A DNA stretch of 48,740 nucleotides from CF-162 sp040882565 (GTDB lineage: Bacteria; Chloroflexota; Dehalococcoidia; SM23-28-2; RBG-16-64-32), in contig JBBEAZ010000001.1 of the NCBI GenBank assembly GCA_040882565.1, positions 1 through 48,740 of the forward strand. The letters are read 5' to 3'. The number at the start of each line of letters is the position of its first letter. Positions within the stretch are counted from its first letter, which is position 1. Position numbers and translations under genes: made by a program. Under the pieces are notes generated by a model. That model did no database searches, was not told the DNA's origin, and worked only from the letters and a program-made list of their open reading frames with translations. Positions 41,262 to 48,740 of this stretch are shown here, one piece after another.

Positions 41262-42068
41262 TCACTTCGGGGTTGTTGCAATCATGCGGCGCATCGCGTC
41301 GAGGTCCTCAGGTGTAATTTCCTGAGCCGGAACCAACAGGTAGTGCTTTTCATCAACGATCTGCACGTCGTCTCCAGAGAAGGCCACCTCGAACATCGCT
41401 ATCACACCTTCGCTCATGAACTGGGCAGCGATCTGGCGACATATGAGATCCGGGAACCGTTGAGTACACAACGCTAGGTCTTGTTCGAATTGGATGCGCC
41501 CAAGCCTGTCCCCGTGGCCCTTCGCTTCGACGGGAAGGATGTACTGCGCACCTGTCTTGCCGACGCCGAGGTAGAGTTCGTCGACCTCGATCTGCCCTAT
41601 ATTCTTGACGGTGGTCTTCAGGTGATTCTGGAGTGAGTACGTCGTCAGGCCAGTGAATATGTCAACGAGACGGTTGTATCGAAGCTTTGCAAGAAGAGCT
41701 TGTTCGCTACTCAGCGCATGCTTCGCCACGATCTCAGGGGTCGCGTCCGGTATTTTGATGTGGTAGCGGTTTGCGGCAGGCTCTATACGAAACCTCCGCA
41801 CGCACGCAAAGCGATACTTGGCTATCCCGATGGGTCGAATGATCCATTCGAAGCCCTCAGGCGCTGTTCGGTTGATTTCCTCTGGCAACTCTTGGCGATA
41901 GCGGAATGTGTAGATGATGTCACCGAGATTCTTGGCGACATCTATGCCCAGTGATTGGGCCGCCGTTCGGAGTTCTTCTCGGTCAAATTCAATCGCCTTC
42001 GCGCCGCGACGGTAGTGGGCCGCGTGGATAGTCGCGATGACTTGTCTGTAGCGGCTGTCTTTAGCCAT
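41262..42068 (-). CDS. Type II restriction endonuclease (PD-(D/E)xK-like)
   Basis: A 268-aa protein starting MAKDSRYRQVIATIHA; its ATG overlaps the end of the methyltransferase by 8 nt. A PD-(D/E)xK core is seen: IGQIEVDELYLGVGKTG with Glu161 and Asp163, then ILPVEAKGHGD with Glu181 and Lys183. A helix follows (LGRIQFEQDLALCTQRFPD). Position after a C5 methyltransferase makes a restriction enzyme by far the likeliest role. The recognition sequence cannot be read from the protein; it should match that of the methylase. The start at 42110/42125 is possible but would overlap the methylase further. Confidence 0.85.
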   Translation of the reverse strand: MAKDSRYRQVIATIHAAHYRRGAKAIEFDREELRTAAQSLGIDVAKNLGDIIYTFRYRQELPEEINRTAPEGFEWIIRPIGIAKYRFACVRRFRIEPAANRYHIKIPDATPEIVAKHALSSEQALLAKLRYNRLVDIFTGLTTYSLQNHLKTTVKNIGQIEVDELYLGVGKTGAQYILPVEAKGHGDRLGRIQFEQDLALCTQRFPDLICRQIAAQFMSEGVIAMFEVAFSGDDVQIVDEKHYLLVPAQEITPEDLDAMRRMIATTPK

Positions 42069-43368
42069 GAGCCTTGACAGCGACCCCGCGTACTCGTGGG
42101 GCAATAACATCCGGATCGACGCCAAAATAGGAAGCGGCTTCGCTCATCGTGAAACGGACAAGACCGTCAGGAGAGACGGTGAGGGCTTCGGATGGACGTA
42201 ACGGTTGGCGACCCAGGTGATCGCTGATCTGCCGCGCGACCGCACGAGCGAGCAGTGGAGGCACCGAATTCCCGATCTGGCGGAAGCCATGCCATATGGT
42301 GCGGTGGAATCGGAACCAATCTGGATACGAGTGAAGTCGCGCCGCTTCGCGCACAGAAATGCAGCGCGCGTATCTGTGATGGATCGGCCGGGGAGCGGTG
42401 AATGCCCCGTGATCCGTTGCCGTGCCTGCTCGAAGCGTGTTGCAAAGCCCGTCTGGTGCGAGCCGAAAAAAGCGGCTCACCGGCTCAGTTGTACCGGGTC
42501 GGGTCTCGGCGAAGCGTTTTCGCGATAGCGGGGTGTGTCGAGCCCGTCGGCATCCCGTTATAAGTCCGCTGCGATAGTCGCGAGGGTACGAAAAGTCGAA
42601 CGGATCTACGAGGTCTTCTCGAAGTCGCTGGGCGTAGGCGGAGCCACCTCTTAGCTGCGCTGAAAGCTCATCGGTGTCCAAGAGGCACTCGAAGTCTTCA
42701 ATGTCCGGCAGATCGTCAATCGCGTCGGAAACCGTCGGGCAAGGCTGAAGGTCCCCGAAGAGTGACGGCTTCGATCGGCCAACGCGTCCTCCGCTGGTCA
42801 AGGGAGAAGGATAGTCAGGCGCTTCACCGGTTCGCGAGCCCATTAAGAACAGACGGCGCCGATCCTGGGGGATCCCGTAACTTGATGCATTTAGGATTCT
42901 GTACGGGAGGCGGACGATGTATCCCGTATGCGCGAAGGCGTCGATTACTTCGGCCAGCAGCTGGGTGTGAGCGCCCGTTGCCATTCCGGGGACATTCTCC
43001 ATGACGAATGTGCGGGGTTGAAGCTCTTTAACAATGCGAACGAAATGAAAGATTAGCTCGTTTCGCCGGTCGCCAAGCACTCGCTGGCCTATCAGCGAAA
43101 AGCCTTGGCAGGGTGGGCCACCCGTGACGCAGTCAATGGCGCCATCCCCGAGCCCTGCCTCTCGCCTGATGTCCTCACCGGTAATTGATCGGATGTCTGC
43201 GCAAAGAATGGCGGTATCGGGGAAATTCGCCCGGTGCGTCGCCGCATGGATCGGATCAAGTTCTACTGCCGCAACTACATCGAAGCCGGCCTGTTCAAAT
43301 CCAAGGGCCAACCCGCCGACTCCAGCGAACAAGTCCACCACGGTGGGTCGCGTGTCAGGTTTGGTCAT
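42061..43368 (-). CDS. DNA (cytosine-5)-methyltransferase
   Basis: A 435-aa protein. C5 motifs in order: I DLFAGVGGLALGF (12-24), II AAVELDP, IV GGPPCQGFSLIGQR with nucleophile Cys87, VI VMENVPGM, VIII RRRLFLMGSR, a long target-recognition region (about 195-320) and X IGNSVPPLLARAVA. The C-terminus adds about 50 residues (TMSEAASYFGVDPDVIAPRV), an HTH-like tail perhaps used in autoregulation. It is the middle gene of the restriction-modification operon and overlaps both neighbours: 14 nt with the glycosylase, 8 nt with the nuclease. Confidence 0.95.
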   Translation of the reverse strand: MTKPDTRPTVVDLFAGVGGLALGFEQAGFDVVAAVELDPIHAATHRANFPDTAILCADIRSITGEDIRREAGLGDGAIDCVTGGPPCQGFSLIGQRVLGDRRNELIFHFVRIVKELQPRTFVMENVPGMATGAHTQLLAEVIDAFAHTGYIVRLPYRILNASSYGIPQDRRRLFLMGSRTGEAPDYPSPLTSGGRVGRSKPSLFGDLQPCPTVSDAIDDLPDIEDFECLLDTDELSAQLRGGSAYAQRLREDLVDPFDFSYPRDYRSGLITGCRRARHTPLSRKRFAETRPGTTEPVSRFFRLAPDGLCNTLRAGTATDHGAFTAPRPIHHRYARCISVREAARLHSYPDWFRFHRTIWHGFRQIGNSVPPLLARAVARQISDHLGRQPLRPSEALTVSPDGLVRFTMSEAASYFGVDPDVIAPRVRGVAVKAHG

Positions 43369-44047
43369 TGCCTGTAGTCCGATAGTACTTGCAAAATTCT
43401 CTGACGCAACATTCGCGACACCTCGGCCGACGGGGTAGGCATACAGACCGTCCGTGGGCGATCGCGTTCACATGGAGTCCATACCTGAGAGCGGCTGGAA
43501 CCTGGGATTCGATCAAGTCCTGGGAAGTGTCGGGGCGCTTCTTCACGTGGAGCCCTAACCGGGCGGCGAGTCTGTGCACGTGAACATCTACGGGGAGGAC
43601 GCTGCGGTCCAGCGAATACATAAGGACGCACTTGGCGATCTTCTGGGCGACGCCGGGAAGGTCAGTAAGGAACGCTTCGGCGTCGCGGGAAGTCATGTGG
43701 CGGAGAGGTGCCAAGGTCGGAGACCGAAAGCGCACTCGCAAGCGCTCTAAGATTCTCACTATTTGATCGGCCTTGAGCTCACTGAGTCCATAGGGCTGCA
43801 AAACCTTGGCGAGTTCGTCTTTCCGATCAGGCGTTAATTGGCTCCAGCGAGGGAAAGCCTGTTTGAGATGCCGATATGCGTATCGAAACGATGGGTCTCT
43901 CGTGCGGGTCGATAGGACAATGAACATTAACTCGTCTAGGGGATTACGCTTGTTGCCGTGTCGGGGGTTGCCGTAGCGTTGTTCCAATCGCTCGCAGACG
44001 GCGGCGAGGGTAGAGGCGGGCATTGCGGGGCGTCTACTTGCGACCAC
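43355..44047 (-). CDS. HhH-GPD DNA glycosylase (endonuclease III-like) of the R-M operon
   Basis: A 230-aa protein (GTG 44047; ATG 44023 is an alternative). The helix-hairpin-helix reads LPGVAQKIAKCVLMYSLDRS with Lys136 at the EndoIII catalytic Lys position and Asp154 in PVDVHVHRLAARLGL. The [4Fe-4S] loop is Cys203-x6-Cys210-x2-Cys213-x5-Cys219. In known cases (Mig of Methanothermobacter plasmid pFV1) a related glycosylase next to a C5 methylase removes the T of T/G mismatches made by deamination of 5-methylcytosine. Mig lacks the Lys; this protein keeps it, so it may also cut the strand. The gene is first in the operon and overlaps the methylase by 14 nt. Confidence 0.85.
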   Translation of the reverse strand: MVASRRPAMPASTLAAVCERLEQRYGNPRHGNKRNPLDELMFIVLSTRTRDPSFRYAYRHLKQAFPRWSQLTPDRKDELAKVLQPYGLSELKADQIVRILERLRVRFRSPTLAPLRHMTSRDAEAFLTDLPGVAQKIAKCVLMYSLDRSVLPVDVHVHRLAARLGLHVKKRPDTSQDLIESQVPAALRYGLHVNAIAHGRSVCLPRRPRCRECCVREFCKYYRTTGNDQT

Positions 44048-44061
44048 AGTAATCTCTCACC

Positions 44062-44091
44062 AGAGTATGCGGGAGCCATGCCTCCCATCAA
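44062..44091 (-). promoter_or_regulatory. Likely promoter of the restriction-modification operon
   Basis: On the minus strand TTGATG (44091-44086), an 18-nt spacer and TACTCT (44067-44062). An interrupted palindrome GGGAG-N6-CTCCC fills the spacer (44071-44086) and could be an operator. Confidence 0.45.
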
Positions 44092-44173
44092 GACAGAGCT
44101 GTCACCGGCGGACTGACCTTCCAATTCCACCTCTCGCTCGCGACTCCAAATTACGCCCGCGACATGCCATCCA

Positions 44174-44202
44174 TTGACAGGTTTTGACGGCGCTGGTACT
44201 CT
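44174..44202 (+). promoter_or_regulatory. Strong promoter of the 44-aa gene
   Basis: TTGACA (44174-44179), exactly 17 nt, TACTCT (44197-44202). The expected start of transcription is only about 6 nt before the ATG at 44215. Confidence 0.65.
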
Positions 44203-44214
44203 GCTGAGGATTCT

Positions 44215-44349
44215 ATGAAAGGAGCACTCGGCTTGATCAACGGCACCGACATTTTTGCTGGCCGCCCGAGGGGTGCGTACATCGCGCTCACCGGTAGCGC
44301 GCATGTGGGTGGGACGAGTGTGTCCATTTCTGGAGGTTACTTCCGGTAG
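44215..44349 (+). CDS. 44-aa peptide of unknown function with its own promoter and terminator
   Basis: ATG at 44215, preceded by GAGGA with a 5-nt spacer, and ended by TAG at 44347. The peptide is MKGALGLINGTDIFAGRPRG at the start and AYIALTGSAHVGGTSVSISG, then GYFR, at the end. It is rich in Gly, Ser and Thr, weakly basic, with no membrane span. The unit is compact: promoter, near-leaderless message, frame, terminator, all in 235 nt. It stands divergent from the restriction-modification operon and upstream of the ABC exporter. It could be a secreted or regulatory peptide, or the frame may be incidental to a small RNA. Confidence 0.45.
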   Translation: MKGALGLINGTDIFAGRPRGAYIALTGSAHVGGTSVSISGGYFR

Positions 44350-44377
44350 GTTAACCAGAACCGAGCACGAGCCCCCA

Positions 44378-44408
44378 CCCACTACGGAAGCGACGTAGTG
44401 GGTTTTTT
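44378..44408 (+). terminator. Intrinsic terminator after the 44-aa gene
   Basis: CCCACTACG and CGTAGTGGG form a perfect 9-bp stem with loop GAAGCGA, followed by TTTTTT. It ends 28 nt after the stop codon. Confidence 0.92.
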
Positions 44409-44466
44409 GATGCCCGAAAAGCGGTACGGACCAACTGACACGGCGCAGACAACGAGGGGAATGATG

Positions 44467-45393
44467 ATGAACGAAACAGGCGTGACGACGAAGGAAAAAG
44501 AGCGACAAGAGACAGCAAGGAATACTGCTATGTACGGAACAGCGCTATCAGCGACAAACGTAAACAAATACTTCGGCGGCGGGTTTGATTACCGCAGGCT
44601 GGTGTCGTGGTGCATACCGGTCGGCGGGCAGGCGGCGGCCCCGCCGGCGCACGTGCTGCGCGACGTGTCCTTCGAGGTCGAGCGCGGCGAGGTGTTCGGG
44701 CTGATCGGGGCCAACGGCTCCGGGAAGTCGACGCTGATCCGCGTGCTGAGCACCCTGCTGCTGCCCGACAGCGGGACGGTGCAGGTGTTCGGCAACGACG
44801 TGGTCTCGGACGCGAGCGCGGTGCGGGCGCTGATCAACCGTGTGTCGGCGGACCCTTCGTTCTTCCGGAACATGTCGGTGTACGAGAACCTGCTCTTCTT
44901 CGGACGGGTGTACGGTCTCTCCGCGGACGAGATCCGGGTGAAGGTGCCGGACATCCTGGGGCGCCTCGGGTTCGAGCTGGAGAAGACGAAGGAGCCGATG
45001 ACGCACCTGTCTCGCGGACAGCAGCAGAAGGTGGCCGTCGCGCGGTCGTTCCTGACCTCGCCGGTGCTGATGCTGCTGGACGAGCCGACGACGGGCCTGG
45101 ACCCGAGGTCGAGGCGCGACGTGCAGCGGTTCATTCGCGAGGTGCAACTGGAGCACGACGCGACGATCCTGCTGACGACGCACGACATGGAGGAGGCAGA
45201 AGTCCTTTGCGGGCGGATCGCTTTCATCGCCGGCGGGCGCATCGTGGCGACGGGCACTCCGCTGGAGTTGCGCGAGCGCGTGGCGCGCGGGCGGCCCGTG
45301 GAGGAGATCGACATGGAAGACGTATTCATGGAACTAACCGGCCGCGACCTCGAAGAGGACGAAGAGCTGGTGGAGGTTGGCGCAAATGTCTAG
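44467..45393 (+). CDS. ABC-2 type exporter ATPase
   Basis: Begins in a run of three ATGs (44461, 44464, 44467); GAGGGG lies 7 nt before the third. ATG 44530 (MYGTALSATNV) is an alternative with AAGGA upstream. Walker A GLIGANGSGKSTLIRVLS, signature LSRGQQQKVAVA, Walker B VLMLLDEPTTGLDP and the H-loop TTHDM are intact. It is an exporter-type ATPase of the drug/antibiotic/polysaccharide group. The 8-nt overlap with the permease gene shows coupling. The stretch before Walker A has an insert (VSWCIPVGGQAAAPPAHVL) not usual in the family. Confidence 0.9.
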   Translation: MNETGVTTKEKERQETARNTAMYGTALSATNVNKYFGGGFDYRRLVSWCIPVGGQAAAPPAHVLRDVSFEVERGEVFGLIGANGSGKSTLIRVLSTLLLPDSGTVQVFGNDVVSDASAVRALINRVSADPSFFRNMSVYENLLFFGRVYGLSADEIRVKVPDILGRLGFELEKTKEPMTHLSRGQQQKVAVARSFLTSPVLMLLDEPTTGLDPRSRRDVQRFIREVQLEHDATILLTTHDMEEAEVLCGRIAFIAGGRIVATGTPLELRERVARGRPVEEIDMEDVFMELTGRDLEEDEELVEVGANV

Positions 45394-46240
45394 CATTGCG
45401 AATCCGATTGCTGCTTCGCGGACGCCCGGGCCGGTGACCCTGGCCTGGGCGTTTGTGGAGCGGCAGACGAATCTGTGGAAGCGCTACTGGGCGTGGGAGC
45501 TGGTGTGGCTGGTCTATGGCGTGGTGAACACGCTGGCGATCACGTTCATCGCCAAGGAGGTGGAAGCGGCGGGGATCGCGGGCGCCGGTGGGGCGAACGA
45601 TCTCATCCTCTTCCTTCTCCTCGGCACGCTGGTCTGGGCGTACCTCTCGGCGGTGCTCGATGACATCAGCCTGGTGATCACCTGGGAGCGCTGGGAAGGG
45701 ACGATCGAGCATACGTTGATGGCGCCGGTGCCGCGCTGGGTGCACCTGGTGGGGATGTCGGTCTTTGGCGTGCTGCACGCGATCGTGCGGACGCTGCTGA
45801 TCTTCGCGATCGCGCTGCCGTTCTTCAGCGTGGATTTTGGGCAGGCGGACTGGTTCGCGGCGGCGGTTGTGATCGGCGTGGGCAGCCTGAGCGTGGCCGG
45901 CCTGGGGATCCTGGCCGGCGTGCTGCCTCTGCTCTATCCAGAACGCGGCACGCAGATGTCGTTCATGCTGCAGGCGGTGGTGTTGCTGATCTCGGGTGTG
46001 TACTACAGCGTCGAGGTGCTGCCGCCGTGGCTGCACCTGCTTTCCTACGCCTCGCCGGCAACCTACATCCTGAACGGCATCCGCGGCGCGATCATCGACG
46101 GCGATAGCGTGACGGAGCTGGCGGGTACGCTCGGCATCCTGATGGGGTTCGGCCTGGTGATGATCCCGGGCTCGATCGCGGTGTTCGCCGTGGCCGAGCG
46201 CTGGGCTAAGCGCACCGGGAAGCTGAAACGACAGGGGTAG
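45386..46240 (+). CDS. ABC-2 type transporter permease
   Basis: A 284-aa membrane protein, ATG 45386 with GGAGG about 9 nt upstream. About six spans can be seen (LVWLVYGVVNTLAITFIA, LILFLLLGTLVWAYLSAV, SLSVAGLGILAGVLPLLY, MLQAVVLLISGVYYSVEV, GILMGFGLVMIPGSIAVF). The segment SGVYYSVEVLPPWLHLLSYA is typical of ABC-2 permeases. It forms one exporter with the preceding ATPase. The substrate is unknown. The stop shares one base with the next start (TAGTG). Confidence 0.88.
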   Translation: MSSIANPIAASRTPGPVTLAWAFVERQTNLWKRYWAWELVWLVYGVVNTLAITFIAKEVEAAGIAGAGGANDLILFLLLGTLVWAYLSAVLDDISLVITWERWEGTIEHTLMAPVPRWVHLVGMSVFGVLHAIVRTLLIFAIALPFFSVDFGQADWFAAAVVIGVGSLSVAGLGILAGVLPLLYPERGTQMSFMLQAVVLLISGVYYSVEVLPPWLHLLSYASPATYILNGIRGAIIDGDSVTELAGTLGILMGFGLVMIPGSIAVFAVAERWAKRTGKLKRQG

Positions 46241-47508
46241 TGAAGCGTAGAGGGCTCTGGGCGAACGACGACTTCCTGAAGCTGTGGATCGGCGAGACGA
46301 TCTCGATCCTCGGCTCGTTTGTCGGCCGTACGGCCCTGGCCTTTACGGCCGTGTTGGTGCTCGATGCGAGTGCGATCGAAGTCGGCTTGCTGGTGGCGGC
46401 GGACATCGTACCCGGCCTGGCGTTTGGGTTCCTCGCGGGGGTCTGGGTCGACCGTTTCAACCGGCGGCCGATCATGATCGCCGCGGACGTGGGCCGGGCG
46501 CTGCTGCTGGGGACGGTGCCGCTGGCGTATGTGTTCGACTCCCTGACGATCGGGCAACTTTACGTCGTCGCCGTCGGCACGGGTTCGCTGACGATCTTCG
46601 CGGACGTCGCGTATTTCGCTTACGTGCCGTCGTTGCTGGCGAAAGACGAATTGCTGGAAGGCAACTCGAAGGTGGCGGCGACGAATGCCGTGGCGGAAGT
46701 GGGGGGCTTCGGTGCCGCTGGCTGGCTGGTGCAGGCGCTCACGGGGCCGGGGGCGATCGCGCTGGACGCGGTGTCGTTTCTCGTCTCGTCGGTGTTTACG
46801 CTGGGGATCCGCAAGCCGGAGGTGCCCGCGGAGCGCCCCGAGGCGCCGCCGAAACTCTGGCACGAAGTGACGGAGGGCGTGCGGACGATCGTTCGCTATC
46901 CGGTGCTGCGGGTACTGGCTGCCAGCGACGTTGCGGTTGCGCTCTCGTTCGGCGTGTTCGGGGCTGTGTACATGCTGTTGGTGACGAAGGACCTTGGGTT
47001 TCAGCCGGGCGTGCTGGGCATGTTCTTTGCGGTCGGTGGCGTGACTTCGCTGCTGGGATCGATCTACGCGGCGAGGGCGGGGCGGACGTTTGGCACAGGG
47101 CCGACCATTGCCGGCGGGCGCGTGATTATGGGCGGGTTCATGTTCCTGATGGTGTTCGCGCACGACGCCTCGCTATTCGCCGCGGCAATCCTGATCGGCC
47201 AGCAGCTGGGCGATGGGTTCTATGCGGCGGCGGACGTGAACGACACGACCCTTCGCCAGTCGGTGACGCCGGCGGCTGTGCTGGGGCGGGTGAACGCGGC
47301 CAAGCGGCAGGCGGTGCTGGCGGCAACGCTCGTGGGCGCGCTCCTGGGTGGTGTGATCGGGGAGTTCGCGGGTCTGCGGACGGCGCTGGTGATTGGTTGC
47401 GCCGGGACGCTACTCGGCGGGGCTATTGCGACGTTGCCGCCGGTCTGGGGGACGCGCGCGATCCCGGCGGACGAGCTCGGCGCTGGCGTGGCGCCGGTCG
47501 AGCCTTAG
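46240..47508 (+). CDS. MFS transporter (MFS_3/EntS-like)
   Basis: A 422-aa protein, GTG 46240, AGGGG a few nt before. About 10-12 hydrophobic spans; the inter-helix motif WVDRFNRRPIMI (DRxxRR type) follows the second. A duplicated layout with a central cytoplasmic loop (about 185-220, RKPEVPAERPEAPPK) fits the MFS exporters of the enterobactin/macrolide group. Placed in one operon with the ABC pair, it suggests export of a common or related compound. Substrate unknown. Confidence 0.88.
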   Translation: MKRRGLWANDDFLKLWIGETISILGSFVGRTALAFTAVLVLDASAIEVGLLVAADIVPGLAFGFLAGVWVDRFNRRPIMIAADVGRALLLGTVPLAYVFDSLTIGQLYVVAVGTGSLTIFADVAYFAYVPSLLAKDELLEGNSKVAATNAVAEVGGFGAAGWLVQALTGPGAIALDAVSFLVSSVFTLGIRKPEVPAERPEAPPKLWHEVTEGVRTIVRYPVLRVLAASDVAVALSFGVFGAVYMLLVTKDLGFQPGVLGMFFAVGGVTSLLGSIYAARAGRTFGTGPTIAGGRVIMGGFMFLMVFAHDASLFAAAILIGQQLGDGFYAAADVNDTTLRQSVTPAAVLGRVNAAKRQAVLAATLVGALLGGVIGEFAGLRTALVIGCAGTLLGGAIATLPPVWGTRAIPADELGAGVAPVEP

Positions 47509-47528
47509 CTCGCTATACTGCGTGCGAT

Positions 47529-48491
47529 ATGACTGACAACCTTCCGCTTGAGGTCGGCGTCGGCCTTGCCGAAGACGAGGCGCGGCTCCGGCAGCGCATC
47601 CGGGAGCATCTGATCGTCAAGCCGGGCGCCAGCGCCGGCCTGGCCGGCCGCGATCCCGCCTGGGCCGGCGGCCCTGAATTCGAGGGCCTTTCTGCGAAGG
47701 AGCTGAAGGCGGCGGCGAAGGAGTACCTGGAGCGCAGCGTCAAGCAACTGGCTGAGGCGCAGGAATTCCTCTGGGCGAGCGATACTTATGCGCTCCTTGT
47801 CGTCTTCCAGGCGATGGACGCGGCGGGCAAGGACTCAACGATCAAGCACGTGATGTCCGGGGTCAACCCACACGGTGTCCAGGTCACGTCGTTCAAAGAG
47901 CCTTCCGCCGAAGAGCGGGACCACGATTTCCTCTGGCGCATCGCCAAAGCGCTTCCCGAGCGCGGCCGCATCGGGATCTTCAACCGTTCGCATTACGAGG
48001 AGGTCGTGATCGCCCGGGTTCACCCCGAGCTGTTGGAGCAGGAGAACCTGCCGCCGGGTCCGCGCGGCGGGCGCCTCTGGAAGCAGCGCTACAAAGACAT
48101 CAATGCCTTCGAACGGCACCTCGACAATGACGGCACGCGGGTCGTCAAGTTCTTCCTAAATGTGTCGAAGGAAGAACAGAAGCAGCGCTTCCTCGCCCGC
48201 CTCGAGGATCCGTACAGGCAGTGGAAGTTCAAGCCGGCCGACGTCCGGGAGCGCACGCACTGGGACGAGTACATGCAGGCCTACGAAGATGCGATCACAG
48301 CCACGTCAACGAAATGGGCGCCGTGGTTCGTGATCCCGGCCGACCGCAAGCCGGTGATGCGCGCCATGGTCGTCGGCGTGCTCCTCGACACCATCCGCTC
48401 GCTCGACCTCAAGTGGCCCGAACTGTCCGATGCGGACCGCGCTGCGGCCGCGGAGGCCCGGAGGCTGCTGGAAGCAGAGACCCGTTCATGA
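47529..48491 (+). CDS. ppk2: Polyphosphate kinase 2 family protein
   Basis: Uses polyphosphate to phosphorylate nucleotides (ADP, GDP or AMP depending on the class). 320 aa with ATG 47529. Walker A is MDAAGKDS (96-103), following VVFQA; the lid/Walker B part is GIFNRSHYEEVVIARVHP; RWKF-type region reads RQWKFKPADVRERTHWDEY. The extra N-terminal helix region (1-85) fits the single-domain class I/III. The class cannot be fixed without comparison. The stop overlaps the rtcB start by 4 nt (ATGA). Confidence 0.93.
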   Translation: MTDNLPLEVGVGLAEDEARLRQRIREHLIVKPGASAGLAGRDPAWAGGPEFEGLSAKELKAAAKEYLERSVKQLAEAQEFLWASDTYALLVVFQAMDAAGKDSTIKHVMSGVNPHGVQVTSFKEPSAEERDHDFLWRIAKALPERGRIGIFNRSHYEEVVIARVHPELLEQENLPPGPRGGRLWKQRYKDINAFERHLDNDGTRVVKFFLNVSKEEQKQRFLARLEDPYRQWKFKPADVRERTHWDEYMQAYEDAITATSTKWAPWFVIPADRKPVMRAMVVGVLLDTIRSLDLKWPELSDADRAAAAEARRLLEAETRS

Positions 48492-48740
48492 TCGAAGAAA
48501 TCGTCACCGAAAACGAATACGGCAAGGGCGTCGTCAAGTCCTGGGCGTCGATCATCGACGACGCTACGCGGCAGCAGGCCACGCGGATCAGCCGCGTACC
48601 GATCCTCGAGGGCTACCTGGCGTTGATGCCGGACGCCCACTTCGGCTTCGGGCCGCCGGTTGGCAGCGCGCTGAAGACGCGCGATGCCGTGATGCCCTAC
48701 GCCGTTGGCGTGGACATTGGCTGTGGGATGATCGCCGTCG
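48488..48740 (+). CDS. rtcB: RtcB-type RNA ligase (3' end cut by the window edge)
   Basis: The first 84 codons are present: MIEEIVTENEYGKGVVKSWA, then LMPDAHFGFGPPVGSA and VGVDIGCGMIAV. The segments DAHFGFGPPVG and GVDIGCGM hold metal-binding residues (Asp and Cys) of RtcB, which joins RNA 3'-phosphate to 5'-OH using GTP. The ATG overlaps the PPK2 stop as ATGA, so both genes are translated together. Confidence 0.92.
   Translation, partial: MIEEIVTENEYGKGVVKSWASIIDDATRQQATRISRVPILEGYLALMPDAHFGFGPPVGSALKTRDAVMPYAVGVDIGCGMIAV

Noticed and set aside
44208..44408. Leader with terminator as a T-box or other riboswitch of the ABC exporter
   Set aside because: No TGGNACCGCG antiterminator motif and no known riboswitch core seen; the terminator shows no competing antiterminator, and a coding frame with SD explains the interval better.
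46284..47528. A long plus-strand frame running through the MFS gene into PPK2
   Set aside because: It is the MFS gene read out of frame (Arg/Gly-rich, no motifs); only the part from 47529 is real PPK2.

Overview
The window is a GC-rich bacterial chromosome segment, densely coded and using ATG, GTG and TTG starts with good Shine-Dalgarno (SD) sites. Acid-rich lipoproteins, non-cellulosomal dockerin-like modules, LytR-CpsA-Psr and UbiA proteins, a SelW-like redox protein, an R3H/Ycf45-type ATPase next to tmk and an rpsT gene starting with TTG together suggest a member of the Chloroflexota, perhaps Dehalococcoidia. This is inference from gene content; no 16S rRNA or tRNA gene was found.

Layout. 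1-7.3 kb: large secreted proteins (a glycine-rich lipase-like protein and a beta-propeller/calcium-repeat protein, both ending in nearly the same dockerin-like module), a regulator and a cupredoxin lipoprotein. 7.4-11.3 kb: purA, a SelW-like protein, a coiled-coil protein and a zinc-ribbon membrane protein. 11.3-14.1 kb: a short phage-derived operon on the minus strand (two small membrane proteins, terminase large subunit, Cys-cluster HTH protein, a 30-aa membrane peptide, a portal-like stub). It is driven by promoters whose spacers hold GAAC-N4-GTTC palindromes, i.e. LexA-type SOS boxes. 14.1-19.6 kb: small secreted proteins, HIT, a metallo-beta-lactamase fold protein, a lipoprotein gene with a CTT-TGA frameshift, a UbiA prenyltransferase and a Fic protein. 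19.6-25 kb: lysC-thrB, a subtilisin-like protease with dockerin-like tail and a surface protein. 25-30 kb: Slt-type transglycosylase, a conserved orphan and an LCP-family protein. 29.8-36.6 kb: a housekeeping run on the minus strand (typA, pdxT, acetyltransferase-like, R3H ATPase, tmk, rpsT, SCP2). 36.8-41.2 kb: a cell-envelope operon (small membrane protein, methyltransferase, sulfatase-family protein) and a lipoprotein. 41.2-44.1 kb: a compact restriction-modification operon with an endonuclease III-like glycosylase. 44.2-44.4 kb: an isolated 44-codon gene with its own promoter and terminator. 44.4-48.7 kb: ABC exporter, MFS transporter, PPK2 and the start of rtcB.

Three groups deserve attention: the SOS-box-controlled phage relic, the restriction-modification/glycosylase operon with the adjacent 44-aa unit, and two families of structured intergenic repeats (a three-hairpin element near 14.2 and 17.3 kb, and a 97-nt element directly downstream of the Slt and sulfatase-family genes).
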